From assembly GCA_027924585.1 (NCBI GenBank), contig BSBM01000307.1, forward strand, positions 14,121,501-14,185,500: 64,000 nucleotides of DNA, read 5' to 3'. This document shows, piece by piece, positions 1 to 11,599 of the stretch. This DNA comes from Larix kaempferi (taxonomy: Eukaryota > Streptophyta > Pinopsida > Pinales > Pinaceae). Below the pieces are notes generated by a model. It made no database searches. It was not told the DNA's origin and saw only the letters and a list, made by a program, of their open reading frames with translations. Every line of letters starts with the position of its first letter. The stretch's first letter is position 1. A program made the translations under genes and the position numbers.

Positions 1-141
1 CCAGGTTCAAGTTCTCGTCGCCTGTAAACAAGGCGTGTGAGTCAACTTGAACTATACATTGTTGGTTGCCTACCTCTACCTAAAATCTGGGAGTCGACAG
101 GTTTTGCTGGATATCGCCGTGTGGTACCTAAATGTTGATTA

Positions 142-2065
142 TTGTATTGGAAACTATATTTAACAAGTCCCCTATATACTGTAAATTGTTTGCGGAGTGC
201 TTTACAACCTTTCGGTGGTTGTACTCTATGATCTGCATAATACTATCCAACAGACTATCGGCCTACTGCATAGTGAGGCTAGCTCTCATACTATCGTCGT
301 CGCGGTCCATTCGGTTCTTTGTCCATCGTTCTTGTTGTTGAAGGTCAAGCTTTGGGTCCGTTGGGGTGTTGGGTGTTGAGGCCCCGTCGTGACTACAGCC
401 AACTATCTGGTCCTTTGCATCGATCTCATGTTCCTCCTTTTGGTTGGTGGAAGCTGCATCATTCTTGGCCGGGTTTTGTCGATCGGCTGCCTGTGCTGCT
501 CCAATCTCCTTCGGATCTATAGGGACTTTCCATTCCTTAGGCTAGTGGGTGATGATGTTGTCAAGCATGGCTTCAGAGAGCTTGTACTGTGTTCTCATCC
601 ATTGCTTAGTTGGATCTGCGTGTGCTCAGAAGTAAATCGTGTGCATCTCAACCGATAACTCGAGAATGGACTGATACTTCGTCGCGGCCTGCAGTGTGAT
701 CCGCGGTATCATCATTGCGTCCATTTGCATCCTCTCAAGCCAAACATAGAACTGGATAACATTCTCCCATTGGCGCTCCTTATCGGTTGTTTTCCACAGG
801 TTCTGGTACCTTGCACCATCGCATACTTGAGGTTCCGCGAGGTCCACCCCTTGGTAGTTGTCTGGTTCCCTCCATGCTTTGAAGGAAATCAAGAGGAATA
901 ACCATGAATACATGAAAGGCCGTCCATTTTCCTGGTCATCATATACGTCCTCGGTGAGTTCATGCAGCAGGAATTGAGCCCATTTCATCCTTTCTCCTGT
1001 GGCGCATTGTTTTGCTGCTGCGATGACCCATGAGTTGCATTGAGTTGGTCGGATTTTCCTTGTTACTTTGACTGCCACTATTTTCACTGCGACTCAGACC
1101 ACCTGGTTATTAATGGTGTGGATAAGGTAACCCCGGGAATCCTTCTGTACGTCATACTTTATAGCCAACTGCTCGGCTACTTTCTTATCGTTATCCTTTC
1201 CTTGAAAACATTTTGATGGGTCGGCTTCATCTTGTGGTATGCCAGTGATTCTGGCGACGATGTCGACTGTAACTGGCATTCTCTCATGCAGCCACAGGGA
1301 TCGGTAATGGAAGCATGCAAGGAGTTGCTTGACACATGTGTTGACTTGTTCCAGGTGCCCAAAATGTGGTAGAAGGGTGATGCCAAGCAACCCTGATTGT
1401 GCCAATCCCTGTGCCCATTCCCTCAGTTCCTTCATGGTTGGCCCACTTGCATGGGGGATGTTCTCGCAGGCTTCTGCATACTCTTTGAACTTAGCGAGGT
1501 CGTGGTCAGTGTATTGCAGTCTCTGCAACTTGGTGGCAATGTCCCCAATCATCTTAACCCCTGGAGGTACCGATGCGACTGCAATGGTGTATCTGTCATT
1601 TTTGTTAATCTGCAGTCTAGGCGCCCCAACCCATCAAGGCAAAACATATTATGAAAGCATGGGACCATCGTATCCCTCCTGCACCTCTTCCACAGTGGGG
1701 GATCTTGCAGCACTGTCCTTGTTCTGGGTAGATGCCTGATTGGCTTTCTTTGTCTCCCAACCGCTATCGCGAGGTCGTGTCGCACTTCTCTTCTTTTTGT
1801 GAGGAATTGACGACATGACTTCGGGCCGCTCCTGAACAATTGGTGTGGCCTGTGGTCTTTCAGTGCTAGTGCTAGACACATATACTTCCATTCGTCTTCT
1901 TGAGTACTACAGTAACTGGATCTGCTTCGTTGTTTCCCTCTATATAGCAGTTGGTAATGTCCATCCATTCGAGGCCATCATTGTTGATTCTTGTCGGGAT
2001 TCGCCAAATCCGTCGTTGGCGCTCGATATTAACTCCTGGTGTCTTGGAATTGACATTGTTCGGTG
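142..2065 (-). pseudogene. Unidentified ~600-codon protein in a gypsy element, decayed
   Basis: Read on the minus strand, the region translates almost continuously from about 2060 to 142, with roughly seven stops and at least one frameshift near 1885. The longest open pieces are 1891-1649, 1552-1094 and 1087-626, and they join in register through single stops. Recognisable wording includes RMPVTVDIVARITGIPQDE, RKIRPTQCNSWVIAAAKQCA, GRPFMYSWLFLLI and VCDGARYQNLW, followed by a polar, Q/D/K-rich tail. It contains no RT, integrase, RNase H or zinc-knuckle motif. It lies on the same strand as, and 3' of, the gag-protease remnants at 2.2-5.9 kb, so it could be an additional ORF of that element. 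The overall feel (globular, W/Y-rich, with a repeated 'ITG-P' style motif) recalls plant mobile-domain-like proteins, but I cannot assign it. That it is a decayed coding sequence is fairly sure; its function is unknown. Confidence 0.6.
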
Positions 2066-2233
2066 TGGTATAAATGCTGCTTTTAGCGTTTTTAATGCTA
2101 GAGTGGACTATTGCTCATCGTGGCAGCTTCCATCTTCAGCCTATTGCATCGCCCACTTTTTGTAATTTATTATGATTCATGTGATACTTCCCTTTCCTTA
2201 TTTTTTATTATTATTATTTTTATTTTATTTGTT

Positions 2234-2540
2234 TTACCACTGCAGTAGTAGGTGGTGCCTTATTGTCGACACCATATCGCAGGGTTTGGTCTTCGCGCTG
2301 GAGGATGCTATTTGTGGTTTAAAATTTCTTATGATCGCATATTCATCTATTTCGAACTCATCCGCTGAGGTGTGAATTTCTTGTCTCTCTAAGGATTTTG
2401 TCGAAAATAAGTCCTGAAATTCATGCAGCAAGTCTGCTATTTTCGTAATAATTGATTCCTCCCGATGCTTTTCAACATCCGCGACATTCAAGCTTTCCAT
2501 TGATTTAATAGTTACCTTCATAATCTTCAATGGCTGATTA
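2234..2540 (-). pseudogene. Ty3/gypsy linker just upstream of reverse transcriptase, truncated
   Basis: The minus-strand frame from 2530 begins MKIMKVTIKSMESLN and continues with a segment reading ITKIADLLHEFQDLFSTK. This resembles the stretch that precedes the RT fingers in plant gypsy polyproteins, where a 'leefkDvFp' motif is normally followed by the RT entry. Here the similarity stops and a different, low-similarity tail runs to 2234, so the RT itself is missing. It follows directly 3' of the second gag-like segment (2543-3393), separated by a stop in the linker. A T/A-rich low-complexity tract at about 2195-2232 marks the end of recognisable coding. The family assignment rests on wording alone. 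Confidence 0.45.
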
Positions 2541-2542
2541 TA

Positions 2543-3393
2543 CTAGTCGACGGGTAGCTTAGGTGCCATCCCATTGTTGTTATCATTTGGTTTGTAGCAG
2601 TTCCTCCTTATTTCAGGTGTCATGGTCCATCGGAGTTTTGATAGCTGTACTGTCGGTTCTACCTCGAAAATCTTCTTCTTATTTATCTGAAGTGCGTTAT
2701 GGATGAAGGGATTCTTGTCTAAAAAGGAGAACATTTGGATAAAGCCAAGTGTTAATTGATCCCAAGAAAGTGTTCCGAGTCGCAGCTCCGTCGCGACATG
2801 CCAACTCCGTGGTACTCCATCCAATCTATGCATGAAGGCATGCACCCACTCTTGCTTCGGTCGCTCTGCCCATTGGTGCTGACAAGCCTTCACATGCTCG
2901 TTTGGGTTACCAAGCCATCGTATCCTTGTCGATTCCATGTTGTGGTGTCGCCAAAATGTACCTCCAGGAGGTGTCGACATAGTGGCCAATTTGATATCTT
3001 TGATTTATGCGCTGCCCACCAGCACGCAGGAGTAGCCTTTAAGGCTTCCTCCAAGGCCAAGAGTCTTTGTGGTTCCGCTACCTTTCCTTCGAATTCTATT
3101 AAGAAGGTGCTCAAATTTGGTAACCCTTCGTACATTGGTAATGTGCACTCCTCAATAACCACCCAACATACTGACTGTGTAATCTTGGCACATCTGCGAA
3201 ACGATACTTCATGAAGTTGGTTTTGCCAATTTTCCAGTGCCTCGTCTGAGTCCGAAGATGCTGAGCTACAGCTCTGCCATTCCAACTCTCCTCCGTAAGT
3301 CGGATTGATGTAATCCTCATAAATATTATATAGGCTATCCCATCCTTCCCTATCTTCATATTTGGTAGGCTCTACGTATCGTTGTCCTTCCAC
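2543..3393 (-). pseudogene. Second gag-like domain (retrotransposon gag), Ty3/gypsy remnant
   Basis: Two overlapping minus-strand frames (3393-2890 and 2989-2543) make one gag-type domain interrupted by a frameshift near 2930. The first holds ALENWQNQLHEVSFRRCAKI, the segment PNLSTFLIEFEGKVAEPQRL and an ATPACWWAAHK block. The second holds EWVHAFMHRLDGVPRSWHVA and the typical W-DQLTLGFIQMFSF helix, then a basic linker ending in EIRRNCY. This is the W...L...F architecture of plant Ty3 gag capsids. It lies 3' of the protease remnant at 3.4-4.1 kb, so the element appears to carry a second gag-like domain between protease and RT. An acidic stretch (YEDREGWDSLYNIYEDYINP) precedes it. The product is dead: several stops and at least one frameshift are visible. 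Confidence 0.6.
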
Positions 3394-3439
3394 AGGGTCT
3401 AGTGGTGCGACAACTCTTATTTCCCGATCTTCAAATCAC

Positions 3440-4079
3440 ATGATCCACTTCTTGAAATTGATGATTGCCTGATCTATATCACGTCGAAATCGACATATGT
3501 TTGAAGTCCTTCAATTTCGACGGGAAGTTGACACACTCAGCCATGAGGGGTGACCTTGCTCTGGTTTGCTAATTGCAACTGTACTGGTGACCAAGTCATT
3601 TGTAGTTTTGCCATTGTTTACCATGTTTGTTTTATCAGGATTTTCACGTCTGATCCTAAATCCAAAATGATGGAGTCGACGTCAAATGCTCTGATTTGTG
3701 CCGACATCCTCATTTTTCTACCCATCTTCCTTTTCTTATGTATGCGATTAAACCTGGGTTCTTGACCTCCATCCTCCTGTCGACTCAATAGCCTGGATAT
3801 CTCCTCCAATGCCTCCTCATCTTGTGCCAATGCTAAGCAGCTCTCTAGTAAGGCTCTTAAGGTAGTGGTCTTTCTCTGCGACTTCGTCTGGTCGAACGTC
3901 GACGAAATATCATAGATTTCTTCTTGAAGAGGTATGTTCCTCATCCGTCGCAGCACCTCCTGTTGGGCCTTTAGGAAGGTATCTTTTTCTGCCCCTGCAT
4001 CAAACATAACATTTTTCTTTCCTCTTGGTCGAACAATAGGCTGTGGTCTATCAACTCCCGTAACTGCTCCTCCTTGCAT
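3440..4079 (-). pseudogene. Ty3/gypsy aspartic protease with N-terminal linker, decayed
   Basis: The minus-strand frame 4079-3618 encodes a charged linker (QQEVLRRMRNIPLQEEIYDI, then LLESCLALAQDEEALEEISR) and ends in IILDLGSDVKILIKQTW. The D-L-G-S-D-V-x-I-L motif is the retroviral-type protease active site as found in plant gypsy elements, with D as the catalytic residue. Past the stop at 3618 the same frame continues with SPVQLQLANQSKVTPHG and PVEIEGLQTYVDFDVI, which match the flap and C-terminal part of this protease class. Three in-frame stops lie in that part, so no active enzyme can be made. It sits 3' of the CCHC-rich gag and 5' of the second gag-like domain. Confidence 0.65.
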
Positions 4080-4159
4080 TACTATTCCTACTGTCGCGGA
4101 GTGCCTCCTATCTTATGCTGATATTTTATGTATTGTTGGTTGGTTTTGATTCGGTGGGG

Positions 4160-5846
4160 TCGGCAGGTTCTTCGTTTTCCATTTGGCAATGAGATGTGGG
4201 CAGTCTTCTACCGCATGGTCTGTTCCACTTCAATACATGCATTGTGAAGCCTAATTTGGTAAATCCCTTGCGAAATGTCCTTGTTGCCCACAATTATAAC
4301 ATGTAGGGGGTCCTCGGCCCCATCCAACAACTTCCCCTCTGCCAGCGCCACCACCACATCCTCCTTGGAATCCTCCACCAAATCCTCTGTGTTGTGGTCC
4401 ATACTACGTCTGTTGGTACTGTGCCTATAGATACTACGGTTGTGGGTATTGTTGATACAGTGGCTGCTGGTATTCTGGTTGCGGATACTGCGGTGAGCCA
4501 TACTGTGGTTTCCCATACTATCCTTGGTCAAATTGCAGCGTCTACATAAACTACGGTGGTTGCTGGGCAAACTGCAGTCGATGTAGTCCTAGTTGTTGCT
4601 CTTCTCCCTTTACCATGTATGCATCCATGTTCTGCTCTTGCAACAAATCATGTGCACTGCAATTCTTTTCATCACGCCCGACTGATCGACAGAATTTACA
4701 ATACAGATTCGTTGGTTTTGACACTATCTTCTGTAAGTATATGCAGTCCTATGGTCGATGCCCCCTAGCCTGGAAAATGGGGCACCATGGTAGGCCTTCC
4801 TGGCAAAGGGGGTTCGGTGCCCCTGAATTCAAATACTATTGAAACGTTGGACAGTTATCCTTATGGCGGCCTTCCGTCCTGCATATGGTGCACCATACAT
4901 CTGCGTGGTTATTTTTCCCTTGCTTCATGTCTTCCAATTGGAGCGTCAATGTAGCTAGTTGTGCTTGGATCTTATCCATTCTAGCTCCAGTCTCCCCAAT
5001 CGACAAAGCCTCTAGCTTCATCGCGATTTCTAATGCTTCAACTTGATCCATAACCTTCTACTACATCAATGGTTCTCTAATATGTGGTACCATTCTGGCA
5101 ATAAACCACTATTTATGTTGCAGGTCGTTTATTGGAAAACTGACTTTCGCTATCAACGTCTTGTATCTGTGATCAAACTCCCATACCGGTTTATTCGGGT
5201 ATTGCCTAATATCTTTGAGCTCAGTAATGTACTGTGATTCTGACTTGGGTTTTTTAAATTCCTGAATCATCACTGCTTTGATTTCTGCCAACGTTTTTCC
5301 TAGAACCTTAGTATATTTTATGAACCAGTCCAGCGCACGGCACCGAAAGGTCGTCGCCAACTGCCCCTTCTTAATGTCTTCGTTTTGGACCTGCTTCATG
5401 GTCCACACTGCTTTACATAAAAACCAAAACTGTCCGGGGTCCTCCGTCCCACTTCCTCCAAAACTCAGCATCTTCATATCGTCCGCCATCGCAGTGTTCC
5501 TACTATTGCTAATTACTGATGCACTACTTTTTCGACTACACGTGGGACAGCTTTGCGACTTATTTGTGGTGTTTCCTTTAGATTGATAAGTGGCGTGCGA
5601 GGTCGAATTTATGTGATAGCTTACGATCCGCCCTTCTTCTGGGGTAGCCTGTTCACCTCCTTCCTCCTCGTAATAAGGGATCTCTACCCTCTGTGGCCCT
5701 GTTGAGTAGTCTTCCCTTCCGGTCCTCTCAGGGGACTCTTCCTCAGTCCTCCTCCTCTTATCAGGACACCAGAATATCGTTCCACTTCTCAAGGTTCCAT
5801 AGTCTTTCTCAACTTCCCTTAGAAATTCGTCATCGCTCATGTCCAT
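4160..5846 (-). pseudogene. Ty3/gypsy gag polyprotein with zinc-finger motifs, decayed
   Basis: One minus-strand frame runs from an ATG at 5844-5846. The N-terminal ~120 residues are acidic and basic low-complexity sequence. A capsid-type domain follows (DPGQFWFLCKAVWTMKQVQ, QLATTFRCRALDWFIKY, then EFKKPKSESQYITELKDIRQ). After stops at about 5105 and 5055 the same frame reads VPHIREPLM, a helical segment (5051-4900) and a CX2CX4HX4C-like finger (CTICRTEGRHKDNC). Further on come a Q/Y/P-rich stretch (about 4500-4400), a GGFGGGFQGG region, a zinc knuckle CYNCGQQGHFARD in which the last cysteine codon has become TTA, and another knuckle whose second cysteine is a TGA stop (about 4240-4200). The order capsid, knuckles, protease fits a plant gypsy gag that bound genomic RNA. 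About six stops make it a pseudogene. Confidence 0.7.
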
Positions 5847-6194
5847 CTACCCTGCATCTTTCCTAGCGGATCTGTAACCATGCGATACCTACAACCCCTG
5901 CACACGGATCTGTCTACTCCTCGGAGGTCATTTTCATCATACCCTTTTCGCACACCAGCATCTTAATCCATAGGTTCAGCGACAGGACAAACCTACCCCT
6001 TGGTCCCCTGAAAAATCATCTCTCCACGTCGCTGTAATAACTGTTGGTATCTACCGCGAACTCAGTGATTTACCCCTCTAGGATACTATCGATCCAGAAG
6101 TCAACAACCCTTGATACTTGTTGGGATCTGGAATTGTCTGATATAATGATGTTATTTACATTAATTTCTCATCTTATCTACCATGATTTAATAC

Positions 6195-9100
6195 ATTTAT
6201 GTTCAATAAGGCTATCTTTTACTTTATTTTATTCATTAAACCTCATAACTGAAAAGTGAGCCTAATATGTTATTTTTAATGCATTAAATGCAATATTGTG
6301 CAAATGATAGACGTTTGGTACTTCATACAACCTTTCATTCAACCCTTCTTCCGATCCGAAGTTCCGCACTAGGTTTAATGACATGTTTCTTATTGGATTA
6401 TTAAATTTGACTTTCCTCTGTCTTCTGGTCCTCACTGATTCCGCAATACCTGCATATACATAACTAGAATCATGGGTTAATATTAAGGTTTTGTCTCAAT
6501 AATTTGCAATGTCTTAAATTGGAAGTAATTAAAAAGGGAATACATTAAAATATCATTATTATTTTATCTTTTTATATTCAAAATATCTATAAATACCCTT
6601 GATATTAATCATGGAATATGAACAAGTTAGTTATTCAAGTGGATTAAAATAATAGCAAATTAATGAAACATGAAATATGGAATTCAAGTGAAATAAAATA
6701 ATGACAAAATAACGAAACATGAAATATTATGAAACCTATATGGAAATGGAACGTGCATTGACCATAAAGCATCCACTAATAATAATCAAATGAATTTTGT
6801 TTGTCATTACATGTTTTGGTTTTAGTTTAATCATTTTATGTTTTATACAGGTCATGAACAATATGTACAGGAAGCAAAGGGTAAAACTCACGCACGAGGA
6901 AATGGAGAGGGCTCTCGTGAAGGGGATTAAGATACTTCCAACCCAACCAATAAAATGCAGCCATAGTTTGAAGCCAGCAAACACATCCAACAATAAACTC
7001 GTGCAACAACCCAGCAGGAAATCCGCTCATAATCCAGATTTATTAATTAAATTGTAGTTACAGGTTATTCAGTCGTCCATTCAAACATCCGCGTGTTTTA
7101 CCAGATAGTGAATTTCCGACTTGATTTCCGAGCAACTCATGCAGAAATCGCCAATTCCCGGAAATGGGTTTTGTGCGCAATAGGTCCATTTAGGTCACTT
7201 TGGGGAATTTTGCCGAAATTCCAAGCCATTTGGGAGAAACTTATGGTTCCTTGAAACCAACTTTTCCAAAAAAAACGTCAAACACGTGGCTGACCGTTCT
7301 AAGTCTATTCCTGTTTTAATGGGTGGTTTTTTCCAGTTGTAAATATTCTATTTTAAGAGAGGTCGACCTACTCTCCTTTGTAAACAAAGCTATATAAACA
7401 CGCCTAGGGTGGAAAGAAGAGGCAGAAAAATGTTTTGTAAATTTGTTTCCGATATCAATACAAGAGCTCTGCTGAGTTGTTAAATTCATTTCCAGTCTAG
7501 CAGGGAACGTCCTCTGTTCTTGAGAAGGGACCCTCAGCGACAATGGAATTCCTTGTACATATGATTCGTTTTTGCTTATTTTGTGCAGGTAAGTCATTTC
7601 GTTTTTGCATATACTTATTATGTTTTCCTGTAGGTGACACTTTGATGTTCATTAACTGCGTTTTTCCTATATATGTCATCTTCTTCACTCTGTAATTAGT
7701 ATTTTGCTGTTAACATAATCTCCATTCTTCTGGATTAGAAATGGTCAACCAATAGCTTAATCATTTGTAGTTTGTTTTTAGTCATTCTTCCATCATCATA
7801 GTTAAAACTGCTTCTAAATTCCTCCATATTCTAGCATTCCTTTCTTCTCTTCTCCTCTATAGTTTTCTTTCTATTTGTTGTAGGTTAGCTCTCTCTCTTT
7901 CTTCTTCCATCCCAACCTTCTTCCCATCTCTCATAATTCCTCTACTTAGAAACCACTTAGAGTAAATAGCTTATCGTTAACTTAGCTTCTGAATAAACCT
8001 TCTACTGCTTCCTTTGCATGGTAGGATCATTTGCACAAAACCAGTTGGTCACTAAATCATCCAAAATTCTTCTTTCCCTCACTTTAAAATGTTTTCCTCT
8101 ATTCGCACTGTCATTCGGACCGCCATTCAGACCAGTGTTCGGATTGTCATTCGGACCTGTTTACTTTCTGCATTGCTTTAGTCCTTTCTTCGAATCTAAT
8201 TTATTTTGTCCTTCAATCATAATTCTTCTTACTCCTCCTTAACAGTTTTAGATGTAATTTAAAGTTCTTAATTAAGTCTTGTTATTATTTCCTCCTTTCT
8301 CCTACTTTCTTCTTGAAACTTTCTTCCAAACTTCAGTACTTCAATCTGATCTGCTAATTAGTTATTGTTCAGAATTTGTTAGTATTGTTTCTAGATAGTT
8401 TATTTCTAAGTAATAGTTAGTAATTCTATAGTTTCATTTGTTAATCATAAAACTAGTTTCTATTTAGCTAAATAATGAAGATGTTCATAATTTAAGATTT
8501 GGATCCATAATTAATATCTTTATCAAGTTTTCTATTTGTTCCAATAATTAAATATCTTTATCAAGTTTTCTACTTGCTTCCAAGTAAATACATTTTAGTT
8601 AAACATATCTATTAACTTTCCTACTCGCCTCATTCGTTAATCAATTTTCATAGATAGAATAAATTCTTGTAATTGAATTATGAAAGTATGCAAGTAGTTT
8701 AAAATCATATAGTTGCATCTTTAGTCAACTTAGGTTAGTTCAAGCCTTCAATCCTACACATATAGTGATTGCATCTCATAAGCTCCCTTCCCGGGTTGAC
8801 AATTTAAATATTGGAATTATTTAACACATAATAAACACCAACATTTACATTACATAACAAGGGGGAGGGGAAATGGTAAGACACAAAGACGACCTCACTA
8901 CGGTTTTCCATAGTGTATAAGCCTAACGCATCCACTTTAGTGGGTTGCCCCAAATCCTTGTTGTTCCTTTCCGCACAAGTATGATTTCCTTTCTGTACAT
9001 CTGAGTATTTAATTTTATGCAATTTATTTCGTAAAGTTTGTCTTCCTTCTTTTAGGTGTGTTATTCTTTCAGCAAGTGTGGTGTGTTTTGGTTCACAAAT

Positions 9101-9208
9101 TTGTTTTAGTAATATAAAGTATTTTAAAAACACATAAAAAAAATTGGGGTGCTGTAAGAACCTAAGGACTAATCCATGTGTGAAGTAGGATCTATCAACT
9201 GACAAAAT
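6195..9208. other. Non-coding AT-rich stretch within the LARD-like element
   Basis: I found no gene here. The region probably holds the body of a long 5' LTR and leader: a TATA-like box near 7389, T/C-rich runs at 7780-8350, a short repeated CATTCGGACC motif near 8111-8156, and two copies of a unit containing ATCTTTATCAAGTTTTCTA at about 8516 and 8556. Open frames in it are short and carry no recognisable domain. Confidence 0.35.
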
Positions 9209-9661
9209 GGATTCCAAGGTGACCATCAGCATGAGAGAACTCTCTCGAATCCTAGCAGCAGCTGGGATCTCAATATCTTCTTCTCAAGGAAAACACATCT
9301 TGACAGAAGTCAAGAATTTATCTACCTCTCTAGAAATAATAGAAGAACCATAGTCCCATGAGCTACAAACCAAATCTCCTTGCCAATCTTCCAAGGAAAC
9401 CAAAAACTTGGAGACTACATTTGATGGAGAGAGACCGGATGTTGAAGAGTTCTCCACATATCTATCGACATATCTTTCATGTACTCAAGCAATTGAACAT
9501 TGAGAAGAAAAGGATCTGCATGAAATTATGAAGGAAGGTGAGTATTAGGATTACGTCGAAATATGGTTCCAAGAGGTAATGAGGCCACAATACCATTCCC
9601 TCATTCAACGCCTTCTGTTGCAAAAGCAAGTAAGTCGGTTGATTCTCCACATCCAGGTAAT
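9209..9661 (+). pseudogene. Decayed gag-like peptide in LARD-like element
   Basis: From an ATG at about 9209 the plus strand reads MDSKVTISMRELSRILAAAG, then an S/E-rich stretch, then ETTFDGERPDVEEFSTYLST, QAIEH, DYVEIWFQEV and RPQYHSLIQRLLLQKQ. Three stops interrupt the frame. The phrase FDGERPDVEEF resembles the start of a retrotransposon capsid, but the similarity is weak. It is the only coding-like sequence between the two LTR-start repeats. It could be the vestigial gag of a non-autonomous element or an unrelated remnant. Confidence 0.35.
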
Positions 9662-11260
9662 CACTGCTTTAAATTTTTCATATGTGAATATAGGTATGTT
9701 TTTCATTTTGCTTCACACATGCTTACACTGGAAAAGTTCTTACACTTGAATAAAGGGTTTTTCTTTGTTTTAGATATCATAGGATAGTATGTATATAAAT
9801 AAAAAGTTGTATGTGGTTAGTTAGATTTAGATATTCATACAACTTCACTTTCTATTAAAATAAAAGAACTAAGAATAAGATCATGTTAATGACTAAACCA
9901 AAGAAATCTTACATCATACATGCATATTTCATATTATACCAGTTACTCAAATACCTACTTTAATTATTATGATCTCCACAAAGCTCAATATTACACCTAT
10001 GGACTCCTAGTTCATCCGGGACTCATTATCAAAACTTGTCTCTAAAGCACCTTTAAAAGGTAGCCTGAAATCGGGTGATATTTTCTACTTTGTGGGGAAC
10101 ATTACTGACATTTTATGAAGAAGATAGACTATGAAATCAAAGAACAACTTTAAGTTATTATCTTTTGACATGATATGTAATTTAGGACATTATAAATAAA
10201 GTTGCTCATAAGGTTCATACTAAAATATTGAATGATGTGTTTAGCAGACTTAGCACACTCTAGTGCCAACCAACTTCCTTACAAAAAAAATATAATATAA
10301 GCAAACCCGTCAGGGTACTAAACAGGCTCGCTGACAGCGGGTCCATGCTAAGTAAAATCTTAAACAAGGAAGCTCGGTGAGTGTAAGTAAACCCATCGGG
10401 GTACTGAATAGGCTCGCTGGCAGCGGGGCTATGCTTGCATGGTACCAAGATAAACCCGTCGGGGTATTGAACAAGCCTGTTGGCAGCGGGGCCATATCGA
10501 GTAAAAGAGGTTTGGTTAACACTTTGCTATTCACATGGCTCATAAAAAACCTAAGTTGACAAACACATGTTTAGGCCGATTATTTATACTGTCATTAGAT
10601 ACTGGTTGCAAGTTGGACTTAGACCCTGTCATCTAATTCAAACAAATACCTAGGATATGATTATCCTAGAAATGGGAGCCATAATTATAGTAGATCTCAC
10701 AAACTTTACGGTGAACCTTATCTATATTCTTTGGATGACAAGATATCTTTACAATGAGTCATGGACGACTAGTTTTCCTATGGCATTTTTCGCATCTCTT
10801 ATACTATTATTCTTTATGTGGTCTTTGTGAGCATAAACTGATGAACTTGCATGTATTAAAGAATATGCCTTAGTATGATATTACCTGCTAAGTGTTGTTG
10901 ATCCAAAGTATCAACATAAGAGAACACAACCCAATCTTAATTCATTCATGACACGAGGACTAGCCACACCTTTGGTCTGGGGGAGCAGAGAGTCTCAATT
11001 TATATGATCTTTATAGTCATGAATTATTAATAGTTGGTGGAATTGTATGTATTAAGAAATATTAATTAATAGTTGTTTTGGTCTTCTCATAACATAACAT
11101 TAATAGTTTTTATTTTTTTTCTAAGTTCTATTTTTTCTATGCAGTAATAAAGTTGGATTAGTTTTGCTAAAAGATTGCCTATAAACTATTGATGATCAAA
11201 CAGAGTTTTTGAAGATCACTTCCAATTCTTTCATGGCACATGGACGTGCCATACCTTTGG
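9662..11260. other. Non-coding AT-rich interval with short repeats
   Basis: No gene was recognised. Apart from the GC-rich triplicate at 10303-10495, it holds two diverged copies of a segment ending in CTTTGGTCTGGGGGAG (about 10945-10986 and 11231-11270). The second is followed by the 3' LTR start, so the first looks like a duplicated polypurine-tract region. Confidence 0.4.
10303..10495 (+). repeat. Three GC-rich ~45-bp repeats in AT-rich DNA
   Basis: Copies begin at 10303, 10389 and 10452 with AAACCCGTCGGGGTA-like sequence and continue through AACAGGCTCGCTGGCAGCGG. Spacing is irregular (86 and 63 bp). The units are much more GC-rich than their surroundings and keep a GTCGGGGT...CTGGCAGCGGGG core, which suggests a protein-binding or structured RNA element rather than coding. 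Confidence 0.6.
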
Positions 11261-11270
11261 TCTGGGGGAG

Positions 11271-11345
11271 TGTTGGGCTCCGGAATTGTCTGTTATAATG
11301 ATGTTATTTACATTAATTTATCATCTTATCTACCATGATTTAATA
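11271..11345 (+). repeat. Truncated 3' LTR start of LARD-like element
   Basis: TGTTGGGCTCCGGAATTGTC at 11271 matches the sequence at 6119 for about 75 bp and follows a G-rich polypurine tract. The match ends abruptly near 11345, where sequence leading into the gypsy LTR fragment begins. Confidence 0.5.
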
Positions 11346-11599
11346 GATGATATCGTAAGTACAACCAAACTCAAAAGATCGCATTAATCTTCCATCGATT
11401 GGTGCCCTTACGCTTACAAGATTGCTTTATTTATATGCTTACATTATTTTACAAAAAATGGTCCATATGACCGACTCAACTCTTAACAATACTTATACTT
11501 CCGCAAAAAGTGGTGAAAGGTCCTTCTTTCGTTGAGTGACCCTTTCGCACCTGTCATCTTCCGCACTTCCTACGGATCTATCCCATGCCAACACCAAGG

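Larger units (their letters stand above)
6119..11345 (+). mobile_element. Large non-autonomous LTR-type element (LARD-like), degraded
   Basis: About 75 bp beginning TGTTGGGATCTGGAATTGTC at 6119 recur at 11271 (TGTTGGGCTCCGGAATTGTC), with only a few mismatches, and then diverge at about 11345. The second copy is preceded by a polypurine tract (CTGGGGGAG, 11262-11270), as expected for a plus-strand 3' LTR start. TATA-like CTATATAAAC sits at about 7389 inside the presumed 5' LTR. Between the copies I see only AT-rich DNA, one gag-like remnant (9209-9661) and short repeats, so this looks like a large retrotransposon derivative without pol. I could not find a primer-binding site or the 3' end of the 5' LTR, and the 3' LTR is truncated. 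The element call is tentative. Confidence 0.4.

Noticed and set aside
8804-9232. 142-codon minus-strand frame
   Set aside because: It lies opposite the gag-like remnant start and in LTR/leader DNA; no recognisable domain or coding bias.
6119-11345. Typical autonomous LTR retrotransposon
   Set aside because: No protease, RT or integrase motif and no primer-binding site were found between the two LTR-start repeats, so it is listed only as a LARD-like element.
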